From NCBI GenBank assembly GCA_903901045.1, contig CAIUPP010000110.1:1-42944 (forward strand): a stretch of DNA of 42,944 nt, read 5' to 3'. The stretch is from an uncultured Planctomycetota bacterium. GTDB taxonomy: Bacteria > Planctomycetota > Brocadiia > CAIUPP01. The position numbers and the translations under genes were made by a program. Positions 8,263 to 16,989 of the stretch are shown here, one piece after another. Every line of letters starts with the position of its first letter. The first letter of the stretch is position 1. The notes beneath the pieces are model-generated. The model was not told the origin of the DNA, did no database searches, and saw nothing but the letters and a program-made list of their open reading frames with translations.

Positions 8263-9750
8263 TCATTGCGCCGCTGGACTCTGCTTCGCCGATGGCCACA
8301 TTTCCGCGATCAGGCGAAGCGTCTCGTTGACGAGGAGATCTCCGCCGTCTGATCCGACATCGTTGCAGTAAACGCAGGCGCTGTAGCCTTCGCCAGCTTC
8401 CGCCTGCCGCGTGGGAAGGTAACTCGCGGGGCCGCCGCCGCAAAGCTGGACGACGAAAGTTTGCATCGCCGGGCTTCGAGCCTGTATTCTGATTCCGTAA
8501 TCCCCAAACAGCTCGAAAGAGTTCGTCGCAAGTGCAATGTCGTCGATCCGGACCACATGCAGCTCCATGTCGCAGGTCCTTATCCTCTCTTGCTCTTCGT
8601 AGCGTCTGAGGACCCGCCGGCACCGTTGTTTCCGGGCAAAAACGACACCGTCTTCAATCGCTCGGACATTTGCATCCGGCGCCTTGGACGCGGGGGCGCG
8701 TTCAAGCTCCGCCAGCCCCCGCCCTATGCTGAGGTATTCCTCCTCCGTGACCATTCGCCGCGGCAACTGAATGATCTTCGAGGCATGCTTGAAGACAGGG
8801 CGGTCCTTCATCTCCTTTGAAGCCCAGCCCAGCGTTTCATCGAACGCGACCTTGATGAGCCTGGCAATTTCCTCACGCGATGACATGCCCTTCATATCGA
8901 GCATGCGTTGCCTTGCTTTTCGATTGACCATTGGACGGGGCGAAAGCCCCCCCGCCGCGGACGTTTGTGGGAGCAGAAAGAGACTGGCGCCATACTGCTT
9001 TCGAAGCGCCTTCCTGGCATCTTCCCAGAAGTCCGCGGAAGTCTCCTTCAGTTGTTCGGTCTCCTGCGCGGTGCAGGCGATATTGATGACGGCCCCGGTC
9101 AATTGTCTGCTTCCGTCAAAGGTGAAAAGGAAGTGGGCGGAGTGGTCCACGTATCCTTCAATGCAGTCAAACTTCTCATCGCGGGTCGTCCCATACATGC
9201 TGGCGGTCTTTTCCGTTCTTGTGCCGGGCATCTCCTCAAACCCCGGCCTCTTCGACAGATCGTCAAAGTAAGTGGTCCGCCGACCATGACCAATCGGGGT
9301 GTACGCCATTCCCCAGGCAATATACCCGGGCTTCCGGTTCTGCCAACTCTCGGCGGCCGCCTGAGCAATCCTGTCCGTCAGAAATTCCACATACTCCCCG
9401 GGGGTCAGGACGCCTTCCGGAACAGGGGGATACCACTCTCCGGCCGTGTCGGGCGCCGTGTGCGTATGCGTGGCATTGAGAATCAGATTCTTCACGGGAA
9501 ACTCCTTGACGAGTTCCCCCAGCTTCCTTCTGCTCAATTCAAGAACCGCAGCCGGTATCCCAACGGTGTCGCAGGAGACCCAAATGAGGGACTGGGCCGC
9601 ACCCTCCCCGGCGGACATCGCCAGCGCGGTCACGGTCAATGGGTCTCTGACCGTGCCGGTGATTCGCATCACGAACTGACCGGCCAGGTTGACGGGCTTT
9701 TCCGCGGTAACATCCCTTGAGGCCCATCCCAGCAGAAGCACGTCATTCAT
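8263..9750 (-). CDS. Neutral ceramidase-like hydrolase, variant 2 (Ser motif kept)
   Basis: A 495-aa protein of the neutral/alkaline ceramidase N-terminal family. HTHTAP (95-100) carries the His-x-His metal pair. QTSAAGGLSPRP resembles the nucleophile motif QTNAGNLSPN of Pseudomonas ceramidase, with the Ser kept. It differs from the other family member in this operon, which has lost this Ser. The open frame extends upstream to 9873, but ATG 9750 is chosen because AGAGAGGAG lies 7 nt before it and the family homology begins there. Only 1 nt separates it from the GH1 stop, so translation is probably coupled. No signal peptide; true ceramide as substrate is unlikely in this setting. Confidence 0.82.
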   Translation of the reverse strand: MNDVLLLGWASRDVTAEKPVNLAGQFVMRITGTVRDPLTVTALAMSAGEGAAQSLIWVSCDTVGIPAAVLELSRRKLGELVKEFPVKNLILNATHTHTAPDTAGEWYPPVPEGVLTPGEYVEFLTDRIAQAAAESWQNRKPGYIAWGMAYTPIGHGRRTTYFDDLSKRPGFEEMPGTRTEKTASMYGTTRDEKFDCIEGYVDHSAHFLFTFDGSRQLTGAVINIACTAQETEQLKETSADFWEDARKALRKQYGASLFLLPQTSAAGGLSPRPMVNRKARQRMLDMKGMSSREEIARLIKVAFDETLGWASKEMKDRPVFKHASKIIQLPRRMVTEEEYLSIGRGLAELERAPASKAPDANVRAIEDGVVFARKQRCRRVLRRYEEQERIRTCDMELHVVRIDDIALATNSFELFGDYGIRIQARSPAMQTFVVQLCGGGPASYLPTRQAEAGEGYSACVYCNDVGSDGGDLLVNETLRLIAEMWPSAKQSPAAQ

Positions 9751-9751
9751 C

Positions 9752-11134
9752 TCAGGCTCCTCTCTCTCCGGCCATTCCACTCTCTCCGGCGACAATCGCC
9801 CCATTGCTGCGGATGATCTCCCGATATACTTGGGCTGAATCCTTTGGGGTGCGCTTCTGGGTCTTGTGGTCAACGTGAATCAAGCCAAATCGTCGCGTGT
9901 AGCCCTCAATCCACTCGAAATTGTCCAGAAGCGACCAGTGAAAATAGCCTCGGATATCTACTCCCGACTCGATCGCCTTGCGTAACTCCCCCAGGTACAG
10001 GTGCATGTGATTAACTCGACAAGCATCATGTACACGCCCCTCTCTATCCGGGAACTCCGCGTCACATATTCCATTTTCGAGAATAATGACGGGCAACTTG
10101 TAGCGCTCGAAGTAGAACGTGGGAAGCCACCGCATTGCCGCCGGGGTTATTGGCCAATTAGCCGCTGAACGGGGCGTATTGATAGGCGGGTTGACCAGTT
10201 CCATCCTCCCGTCCCCGGTCGCTCGACAGGTGTGGGCAAAATAGATATTGGTGCCGAAGTAGTCCAGCTTCTGGGCAATCATCTTCATGTCGGCCGGATC
10301 GACTTTGGGGGTGTCCTTACCCCAGAATTTGTACCAGCTATCAGGGTAGGCGCCAAAGATCATCGGATCTGCCCAGCCGGCGATGGAGCGAAACTTTTCA
10401 CATTCGAAATTCTTCCGGCGAGCGGCTTCAATGTCGGCGGAGTTGTTCTCATCGGCAGGGATATAGCCCCAGCCGGTAATCGCCGCGCCGATCTGTGTTC
10501 CCGCATCGCCGTATCGGCGCAGAATCTTGACCGCCGCCCCGTGGCACAGCAGCGCGTGGTGCCAGCCATGAAGAACGTCGCGAATTGGCAGCTTCCACCC
10601 GGGCGCGTGGCTGCCGGTCCAATACCCGCAGCAAATGTAGTTGATCGGTTCATTGACCGTCACCCAGTGCTTCACCCGTTGAGAGAATCGCTTGGCGACC
10701 GCTTCAACGTACTTCTCAAAATAACGGACAATCTCCCGGTTGAGGTAGCCTCCTTTGAGCTGCAGAGCGTGGGGCATGTCCCAGTGATAGAGTGTCACGT
10801 AGGGAGTGATGTGACCCGCCAGAAGCTCATCAATCAATTTGTCGTAAAATGCCATGCCTGGTTCGGAAACATTCTCGCCATCGGGCATGATCCTCGCCCA
10901 GGAAAAGGATAGCCGGTACGCTTTCAGACCCAGTGCGACCATCAATTGCACGTCGTCAGCGTAGCGATGAAAATGGTCGCACGCGACCGCTCCACTGCTC
11001 TTGTCAAAGATGATATCGGGCTGCCGACAGAATTCATCCCAGATGGATGTGACGCCAGTGCCTTCCCCCGTATTCCCCTCAATCTGATAACTTGCGGCGG
11101 CAGCGCCCCAAACGAAATTCTCGGGAAAGCTCAT
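9752..11134 (-). CDS. GH1 beta-glycosidase
   Basis: A 460-aa cytoplasmic GH1 enzyme (beta-glucosidase/galactosidase/fucosidase type). FPENFVWGAAAASYQIEG at the N-terminus is the GH1 signature. The acid/base is Glu162 in TVNEP and the nucleophile Glu353 in ILENG. FHWSLLDNFEW near the end lines the sugar site; the last part, FGLIHVDHKTQKR(T)PKDSA, is the usual GH1 ending. The frame opens at 11158, but ATG 11134 is chosen because AGTAGGAG stands 7 nt before it. It starts 20 nt after the GH20-like gene. A retaining beta-exoglycosidase is certain; aglycone and sugar preference are not. Confidence 0.93.
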   Translation of the reverse strand: MSFPENFVWGAAAASYQIEGNTGEGTGVTSIWDEFCRQPDIIFDKSSGAVACDHFHRYADDVQLMVALGLKAYRLSFSWARIMPDGENVSEPGMAFYDKLIDELLAGHITPYVTLYHWDMPHALQLKGGYLNREIVRYFEKYVEAVAKRFSQRVKHWVTVNEPINYICCGYWTGSHAPGWKLPIRDVLHGWHHALLCHGAAVKILRRYGDAGTQIGAAITGWGYIPADENNSADIEAARRKNFECEKFRSIAGWADPMIFGAYPDSWYKFWGKDTPKVDPADMKMIAQKLDYFGTNIYFAHTCRATGDGRMELVNPPINTPRSAANWPITPAAMRWLPTFYFERYKLPVIILENGICDAEFPDREGRVHDACRVNHMHLYLGELRKAIESGVDIRGYFHWSLLDNFEWIEGYTRRFGLIHVDHKTQKRTPKDSAQVYREIIRSNGAIVAGESGMAGERGA

Positions 11135-11154
11135 GGACGCACTCCTACTGCGGG

Positions 11155-13044
11155 TCACTTGATGAAACTCGGTGTCATCACTCGCGAGGCGTGGATAACG
11201 GGCAACTCCCCCTCCGGCAGGTTGAATACACGCTGCAGTTCCGCTTCCAACTCCGGGATCGAATCAACCCGGCCGCCCAGGTAATCCTCCAGGCGTTCCG
11301 ACACGGTCTCCAGGCGCGCGAGCAGGCCGCCGTAACGGCGGTCGATGCACTCCCAGCCGAACGGCTTGTACAATCCGAACCACAACGCACGGTGCGCCTT
11401 CCACAATGCGCGGACGCGCCTTCGCAACTCCGGCAGGTCCGTGTCGCAGAGTTGGCGCAATTGAGCGCGGTTGCCCGCCGCATAGGCGGCGGCCAATCCG
11501 CGCCGCAGATGCACCTTGAGTTCGAGCGCCGCGGCCACCTGCGCCGGAAAGCGAAGCCGCGCGGCGGTAGGTCCCTTTCGCGCCGCGACCCGCAAGTCGG
11601 CGGCGAGCTGCGCGTAATGGGCGCGCAGATTGGCCCCCTCAATGTGCGGGTCCATGATCGCCAGCAACGGGTCCTGCCAAAGCAGCCACTTGCTGACATT
11701 GGTGCCCGACTCCTGGGGCTTCTTCAGGCAGGGTATGGCATCGAGGTCCGAAGCCCTGACCCAGTCGTCGAAATCGGCGTCGCACGACCCGCGGAAGTTC
11801 GCGCGCAGACGCGCCGGGTCAACTGAGTCCGCGTAAGCGTGCTCGGCGAAGTATTGAATGCCCGGCGAAGCGCTGAACAAGTCGCACTCCGCCCCGCCAT
11901 CAGCCCACAGTGTTATGAACACCTCGCGCAGCCCCTTTTCCCGGCATGCCTCCACGCATGCGTCAATGGTCTTGAAGGTGAAGGGCAGAGCTGTCCAAAA
12001 GCGGTTCCATGTCCACGCGCCACCCGCCATGATCGGCTCCGACCCCAGCGCCCGATGCCGGTCGATCCACTCGCGGTAGAACTCCTTGTCCAGATGGTAG
12101 TAGTCCCAGTAGACAAGCTGCACGTCCTTGGGGATCCGTTTAATGACCTCCGGCGAGATCACGAGTTCCCGGTCGTAATAATCATGGCTCTTGGAACCGA
12201 GCCGGAAGTACATGTCGCTCCAGATCATCGGCTTGAGACTCAGGCGTGAGCAGATGTCGCGGACGCGCGCGAGGTGGTCGTTCAGAATATCAAAGGGCGC
12301 CTTCTCCCCATGCAGTTCCTTGTACCGACCCGACCCAATGCCGGCAGCTTCGTCCATGCCGATATGGATGCGCCGGGATCGGAAAGGCGCGCTCGCCGCT
12401 TTGATCATCTTTTCGATCAGCGCGTATGTCTTCTCCTCGTCGGCGATGAGGACGTGGTCTGTGTCCTGGTATTCGGCATAGGCGGGCCATTGCAGAACCT
12501 GCGCAAGATGGGCCAGCGTTTGGATGCATGGGCACATCTCGATGCCCAGCGCATCGGCGTAATCGTCGAGACCCTTCATCTCCTCATGAGTGTAGCGCCC
12601 GCGCAGATAGCCGAAAAAGGGCTCGCCTGGCACCTCGTAGGTGTCCTCAGCGTAGAGCATCACGAGATTGATCCCCATGAGAGCGTACTTGCGCAGCAGC
12701 GCGCGCAGCGCGTCCGGGCGCACCACGCCATTGCGCGACACGTCGATCATCACGCCCGCCATGTCGAAGCGCGACGTCTCGACGAAACCCGCACGCTCAC
12801 TTGCCCCTTCGCCCAGCAACCTTCCGAGCGCGCGGAAAGCGTCAATCCTGCGGCGGTAGCGGACGACCAGCTCCCTGCCCTTGGTCACCGCGCATCCGGC
12901 AGGCAAGGACTCGTCCCGCTGAAAGCGCAGCGTCGCCGGGCCTCCGCCCGCAGCGAAGCGTCTGGGCCGCTCATTGATGATTTCATTCAGACCGGCCCGA
13001 AGCTCTTCCGGAAGGCTGGCCATGTCAATTCTAAGTCTTCGCAT
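11155..13044 (-). CDS. GH20-like beta-N-acetylhexosaminidase family protein
   Basis: A 629-aa protein with the GH20 layout: an alpha/beta N-terminal domain (about 1-95), then a barrel beginning MAGVMIDVSRNG. The catalytic Asp-Glu pair of GH20 is seen as Asp231-Glu232 in HIGMDEA (GGDE is usual; here Gly is replaced by Met). GH20 enzymes use substrate-assisted catalysis on terminal beta-GlcNAc or GalNAc. The C-terminal ~200 residues are charged and helical, and are probably the extension seen in PVC members. No signal peptide. ATG 13044 is chosen because similarity starts there; the frame extends to 13299 without homology. It overlaps the end of the amidohydrolase by 14 nt, suggesting coupling. 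Acetylhexosamine specificity is inferred from the family. Confidence 0.8.
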   Translation of the reverse strand: MRRLRIDMASLPEELRAGLNEIINERPRRFAAGGGPATLRFQRDESLPAGCAVTKGRELVVRYRRRIDAFRALGRLLGEGASERAGFVETSRFDMAGVMIDVSRNGVVRPDALRALLRKYALMGINLVMLYAEDTYEVPGEPFFGYLRGRYTHEEMKGLDDYADALGIEMCPCIQTLAHLAQVLQWPAYAEYQDTDHVLIADEEKTYALIEKMIKAASAPFRSRRIHIGMDEAAGIGSGRYKELHGEKAPFDILNDHLARVRDICSRLSLKPMIWSDMYFRLGSKSHDYYDRELVISPEVIKRIPKDVQLVYWDYYHLDKEFYREWIDRHRALGSEPIMAGGAWTWNRFWTALPFTFKTIDACVEACREKGLREVFITLWADGGAECDLFSASPGIQYFAEHAYADSVDPARLRANFRGSCDADFDDWVRASDLDAIPCLKKPQESGTNVSKWLLWQDPLLAIMDPHIEGANLRAHYAQLAADLRVAARKGPTAARLRFPAQVAAALELKVHLRRGLAAAYAAGNRAQLRQLCDTDLPELRRRVRALWKAHRALWFGLYKPFGWECIDRRYGGLLARLETVSERLEDYLGGRVDSIPELEAELQRVFNLPEGELPVIHASRVMTPSFIK

Positions 13045-13843
13045 GGTCGGATCTTTCTGATATGCGGGTTTTTTGTCCGATGCCGAGCAATGCCGCTGCG
13101 TTGTCATACATGTGCCGGCGGCAGTCCTCGCGAGTCCTATGCATCGACAGGAAGGTCTTGTTCCACCAACGCTCCTGTCTGGAATACGCATCCCCGGCGC
13201 CATCGGTGCCGTAGAGAATCTTGCTGAAATCGAGCGTTCCGAGTCCCGGCATCCGCTGCTCGAAAACCCAGCGGCCCCAGCCGGGGCAGGTATCGGCATA
13301 GCAATTCGCCAGCCGGGTCACCAACGTGATCGTCTCCAGGTAGGACGCGCCTCCCCCGAAGTGACCGAAGATGAAGCGGATGCCCGGGAACCGCCGCGCA
13401 GGGCATTCGAAGTGCAGCGGCGTGGACAGGAGACTCGTAATTCGCTGACCTGCAAAAGGCCCCTTGTCCGTCAGCCAGCCGCAGTGGGAAAGGCACAGCA
13501 GGTTGCGCTTCTCCACAACCGCCCAGAACGGCTCAAAGCGCTCCTCATTCGGGTCGAAGCCGAGATTCGGGAAGAGCTTAATCGATCGGAACCCTTCGTC
13601 CGCATAACGCCGGACGATGGAGTTGCACTCACGAATCGGCCGGCGCAAGTCGGCGTGGACGCTGCCGAAAAGTCGGTCGGGATGGGCCTTCACCGCTCGC
13701 AGCACATCGTCATTCCCCTGTCCCTCGAATGGGGTCGCATGCACGAGCGCCGCCTCGACCTCGTGTTTGTCCATGATCCGCAGATACTTCTCAAGGGTCG
13801 GGTCGTTCGGCGGAACGTGCATATGGATATCGATCTTCTTCAT
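13031..13843 (-). CDS. Amidohydrolase-2 family metal-dependent hydrolase
   Basis: A 270-aa TIM-barrel hydrolase of the amidohydrolase 2 family (PF04909). All expected ligands are present: Asp5-x-His7-x-His9 (IDIHMH), His in LSHCG, His in FGHFGGG and the catalytic Asp in LYGTDG. Such enzymes hydrolyse lactones, amides or decarboxylate small acids; in this sugar cluster a sugar-acid lactone or acyl substrate is plausible (inference). ATG 13843 has GGGAG rather far upstream. Its last 14 nt overlap the start of the GH20-like gene. It is the third-to-last conserved member of the duplicated module (compare 41795-42691). Confidence 0.85.
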   Translation of the reverse strand: MKKIDIHMHVPPNDPTLEKYLRIMDKHEVEAALVHATPFEGQGNDDVLRAVKAHPDRLFGSVHADLRRPIRECNSIVRRYADEGFRSIKLFPNLGFDPNEERFEPFWAVVEKRNLLCLSHCGWLTDKGPFAGQRITSLLSTPLHFECPARRFPGIRFIFGHFGGGASYLETITLVTRLANCYADTCPGWGRWVFEQRMPGLGTLDFSKILYGTDGAGDAYSRQERWWNKTFLSMHRTREDCRRHMYDNAAALLGIGQKTRISERSDHAKT

Positions 13844-13998
13844 CGTGTGCCATTCTCCCGTTGGGGCTCAGCCCAGGGTCTTTTCGAACGCTTGCCGGCG
13901 TTCTGCGGTCATGAGCGATCTTTCGAAACCGCCATACTGCCGCGTTCGGATACGGTGGCCGGAACTCTCCGAGGCAGCCATGCGCGGGGACATGCGAC

Positions 13999-15954
13999 CT
14001 ATTCCTTCCGAGGTTGCGGAACGAAACGATCGGACAAACAACTCACTTCTCGACGCCACGCGCACGATTCCTTTGCAGAAAGCGGTCGTCCGGAGGGATG
14101 AACGAGGGAATTCACCTTTGTGGGACAGCGGATCAGCGCCGCGAGGAGGCTGACATCCCCCCAGCACAACATGCCCGGCACGAAAATGCTTTGCCGTTGA
14201 ACCGGGCCGCCTTCCGTAATGACGTAGGTGGACAGCAAGTTGGAGACCGTGACGCCGGCAAAGCGCTTTTCAAGGGCGGCCGCTGCCAGGGTGGCCAGAG
14301 CCGGTTCATCGAATCCCATCAGCTCGACAGGCGTGGCTCTATGAAGCTTCGCAAGTGCCGCGCGCACAGCGAACAGGTCCTTGACCCAATCGCCAAGCAT
14401 CGTGCGTCCGAGCCAGAGCGCCGCCCGGGCGGCAAAATGATACGTGATGAGAGGCTCGCCAGGGTCCCAATAACTTTCGCCGATATCGCGCAGGTCAACC
14501 AGGCACAAGGCCTTGCCGCGCGTGAGCACCGCCTGCGCTACAGGGGATTGGAGACAGGCCTCTTTGCCATCCGGATGCGCCGCGATGACTATGGATGACG
14601 GGCGTTTCCGTCCGGGCATCAGGAGCGTGCAGGGAATCAGTACGTTCGGCTCGGACTCGACGGTGAACTTCTCGTATCCAAGGCCATCCTCTTCGCCGTG
14701 GATAATCCCGCCGGAACTCACAGGATCACCGCCGCTACGCACTCGGAGCATCTCCTTGAGTTCAGCGAGCTTCTTTCGGCGGTTGATGGGCGATTGGGTC
14801 AGGAGTCTCTTCTTGGCTGCGCGGCTTCGCAGGCGGACATAGTCAGCGAGCGACTTCACCTCCGGCGGCCGGCTCTTGCCTGGGAAGCACATCAACTTTG
14901 ATTCCGGAAGTTCTGGCGACTTGGGGATCGCACAGGGCAGAGGCGAGCCCTTCCCCTGGAGCCAGTGCTTGAACCACCCAAGCATGTGTCGTCGCATCTC
15001 GGGGAAGTAGCCGTGCATTAGATCGATGGCCTGGCAAGCGATCTTCTCTTCAGCGCCATAAAGACGGTACACCTCGCGCGCTGCAGCATAGGAACGGACC
15101 ATCTCCGCAATGACAAAGGCCGGGATTTGCTCACGCAGGGCGGTTAGAATCAGCAGCGGATTCGGCGCCACGAGCGCCAGCGCCGCCCATTCCTCGGCGA
15201 TGGTTAATCCGTCAGGAAGCATCTCACACCAACAGTTGCCGTTGGTGACGTACGACTCGAAAGTGCCAACAGAGACCACCGGCACCGAAGCCTTGACCCT
15301 TGGATCGAGCGCCGAAAGCCACATCGTCTGATTCCCGCCGCCGCTGGCGCCGGTGACGCCGATGCGCGTACCGTCGACAAAGCCAAGCGACTGGAGCAGG
15401 TCGATCGCTCGCATGTTGTCGTAGACCTGCATCCCCAGGAGCGTCTCACCCACGGAGAGAAGGGAGATGCCTTGCGGACTGCCGTGGTATTCGAATTCAC
15501 CCGGAACCGTGCCGCGTTCTCCCGCGCCGATGGCATCGACGCTCAACGTAACAAAGCCTTCCGAGGCCAACGTATGGCCTCGGGCGGCGACGTTCGCGGC
15601 GATCTTGCCCTGCGGGTAATGACCATGAACGTTGAGGACTGCCGGGAATGGCCCCGCTCCGTCGGGAGCAAACAAATTGGCCGTCACCCGCAGGTCGGGG
15701 CGACTCTGGTAGGTCAACCTGACAATACGATACCCGTCCATCTTCAGCGTGCCATGCTCACGTACGTCCAATTCTGGAGGAGGGGGAAACGTTCCGGAGG
15801 CGGCCAGGAAGCGCTGCCGCAACCTTTCGCGCCCTGCGATCCAGTCCTGGAGCCGGGTGGGAGGCTGGTGCATCTGGTGCCACGCTCGCGCCTCCTGGCG
15901 CAGAGCCTCCTTCAGCAGACGCCCACCGGCCTCGGCCCACACGTTGGTATTCAT
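13999..15954 (-). CDS. Tandem alpha/beta-hydrolase (acetyl xylan esterase-like), copy 1
   Basis: A 651-aa protein with two alpha/beta-hydrolase units. The first (about 70-350) is active-looking: NVHGHYPQG supplies the oxyanion region, GASGGGNQT gives nucleophile Ser204, and DLMHGYFPEMR near the end of the unit could give the His. The second (about 440-640) keeps the fold pattern (VIAAHPDGKEA, LVDLRDIGES) but its nucleophile elbow reads LMGFDEPAL with no Ser, so it is probably not catalytic. No signal peptide. ATG 15954 is chosen over upstream 16047 because similarity to the copy at 38029-40030 begins at MNTNVW; the ribosome site is weak. Deacylation of an imported glycan is the likely role. 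This copy is intact; the other is frameshifted between the two units. Confidence 0.82.
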   Translation of the reverse strand: MNTNVWAEAGGRLLKEALRQEARAWHQMHQPPTRLQDWIAGRERLRQRFLAASGTFPPPPELDVREHGTLKMDGYRIVRLTYQSRPDLRVTANLFAPDGAGPFPAVLNVHGHYPQGKIAANVAARGHTLASEGFVTLSVDAIGAGERGTVPGEFEYHGSPQGISLLSVGETLLGMQVYDNMRAIDLLQSLGFVDGTRIGVTGASGGGNQTMWLSALDPRVKASVPVVSVGTFESYVTNGNCWCEMLPDGLTIAEEWAALALVAPNPLLILTALREQIPAFVIAEMVRSYAAAREVYRLYGAEEKIACQAIDLMHGYFPEMRRHMLGWFKHWLQGKGSPLPCAIPKSPELPESKLMCFPGKSRPPEVKSLADYVRLRSRAAKKRLLTQSPINRRKKLAELKEMLRVRSGGDPVSSGGIIHGEEDGLGYEKFTVESEPNVLIPCTLLMPGRKRPSSIVIAAHPDGKEACLQSPVAQAVLTRGKALCLVDLRDIGESYWDPGEPLITYHFAARAALWLGRTMLGDWVKDLFAVRAALAKLHRATPVELMGFDEPALATLAAAALEKRFAGVTVSNLLSTYVITEGGPVQRQSIFVPGMLCWGDVSLLAALIRCPTKVNSLVHPSGRPLSAKESCAWRREVSCLSDRFVPQPRKE

Positions 15955-16087
15955 GTCATCGTTACACCCATATTCGAACGAGAAGCGACAAAGACCATGT
16001 CGGTATCGGTGTGAGGCGCCCCGCGACAGGGACGCAAAGCTCCTCACAGTGGGACGTTGCCGAGCTTGCCCGCGCAGGGGGACCTGC

Positions 16088-16966
16088 CTACTTGGCGTCA
16101 GCCTGAACTTCCTTCAGCTTCTGCTGGAACAGCGGCTTCTGCCAATCGGCAATATCCTTCGCCGCCAATCCTGCGTTGAGTTTGGCGATGGCCTCCGCCT
16201 TCTTGCCCTGGGCGGCGTACACGTTCGCATAGGCCAGCATGAAGTTGTACTTCCAAACCCCGGTCATGGCGCTGGAATCAATCTTGCCAAGGACCGCAAG
16301 CGCCTCGTCGCATTTCTTCTGTTTGACGAGAATGTCGGACGTGGAAGTAATGCATGTCATGCGAATCCAACCATAATTGTCCTTTGACTTGGCAATGCCA
16401 TCGGCATAGACAGCCAGGGCCTGCGCATCGTCATTAAGCAGAGCGCCGTATGTTTCGCCCAGGCGCAGCCGCGCCTCGTCTCTCATGTAGCCTTCGCCAA
16501 GAGAATCGACTGCTTTCTTCAGATCGGCGACGGCGGCCTGCCCATCGCGGACGGTGATGTAGGCGATGCCACGACAATAGCCGGCGAGGCCCGCGGCCTT
16601 ATCCGGCCAGTTGGAGATATCCTCCCCCTTGAAGGCGGCAAGCAGTTCTGCGCTCTTCCGGTTGTCCAGCATAAGGCTCATCTGGACGGCTTTGGACATC
16701 TCAGGCGGGGTGATCTTCTTCGCCAGTTCGATGGCCTCGTCATACTTCTTCAGGCGGTTCGTGCAATAGGCGGCCTGCTCCAGGGCATCGCTCTTCTGCG
16801 TCTCGATGGTGGAGGCTTCGGCCATCTTGGTAAAGGCCGCCAGCGCTTCCTGATTCTTCCCGGCATTGACCAGGTCCATAGCTGCCTTCCGGTCGGCAGG
16901 GTAGTCGGCCAAGGCAGTCATTCCGAACGACAACACAACCATGAGCGCGAAAATACGCTTGAACAT
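16088..16966 (-). CDS. Secreted repeat (TPR-like) protein, module copy 1
   Basis: A 292-aa protein with a clear signal peptide (MFKRIFALMVVLSFGMTALA, cleavage after the Ala-x-Ala) and then helical repeats of the TPR/SEL type: NAGKNQEALAAFTKMAEA, LKKYDEAIELAKKI, CDEALAVLGKI, GKKAEAIAKLNAGL. The mature N-terminus begins DYPADRKAAMDL, identical to the paralogue at 40920-41792. It is probably a periplasmic scaffold that binds a partner of the DUF4838 or pseudopilin protein, but I know of no assigned function. ATG 16966 has GGAGG close upstream, and the gene starts 23 nt after DUF4838, so the two are co-translated or nearly so. Confidence 0.85.
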   Translation of the reverse strand: MFKRIFALMVVLSFGMTALADYPADRKAAMDLVNAGKNQEALAAFTKMAEASTIETQKSDALEQAAYCTNRLKKYDEAIELAKKITPPEMSKAVQMSLMLDNRKSAELLAAFKGEDISNWPDKAAGLAGYCRGIAYITVRDGQAAVADLKKAVDSLGEGYMRDEARLRLGETYGALLNDDAQALAVYADGIAKSKDNYGWIRMTCITSTSDILVKQKKCDEALAVLGKIDSSAMTGVWKYNFMLAYANVYAAQGKKAEAIAKLNAGLAAKDIADWQKPLFQQKLKEVQADAK

Positions 16967-16989
16967 AGAACGCCTCCTTGAAAAGAACT

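Noticed and set aside
3844-9750. Glycosphingolipid breakdown by true ceramidases
   Set aside because: One copy lacks the Ser, both lack the C-terminal domain and export signals, and such genes are widespread in sugar clusters of these phyla.
13868-14167. Short minus-strand frame after the tandem esterase, ending ..RRQAFEKTLG
   Set aside because: It mostly overlaps the esterase in another frame. The part in the gap could be a gene remnant but shows no recognisable family.
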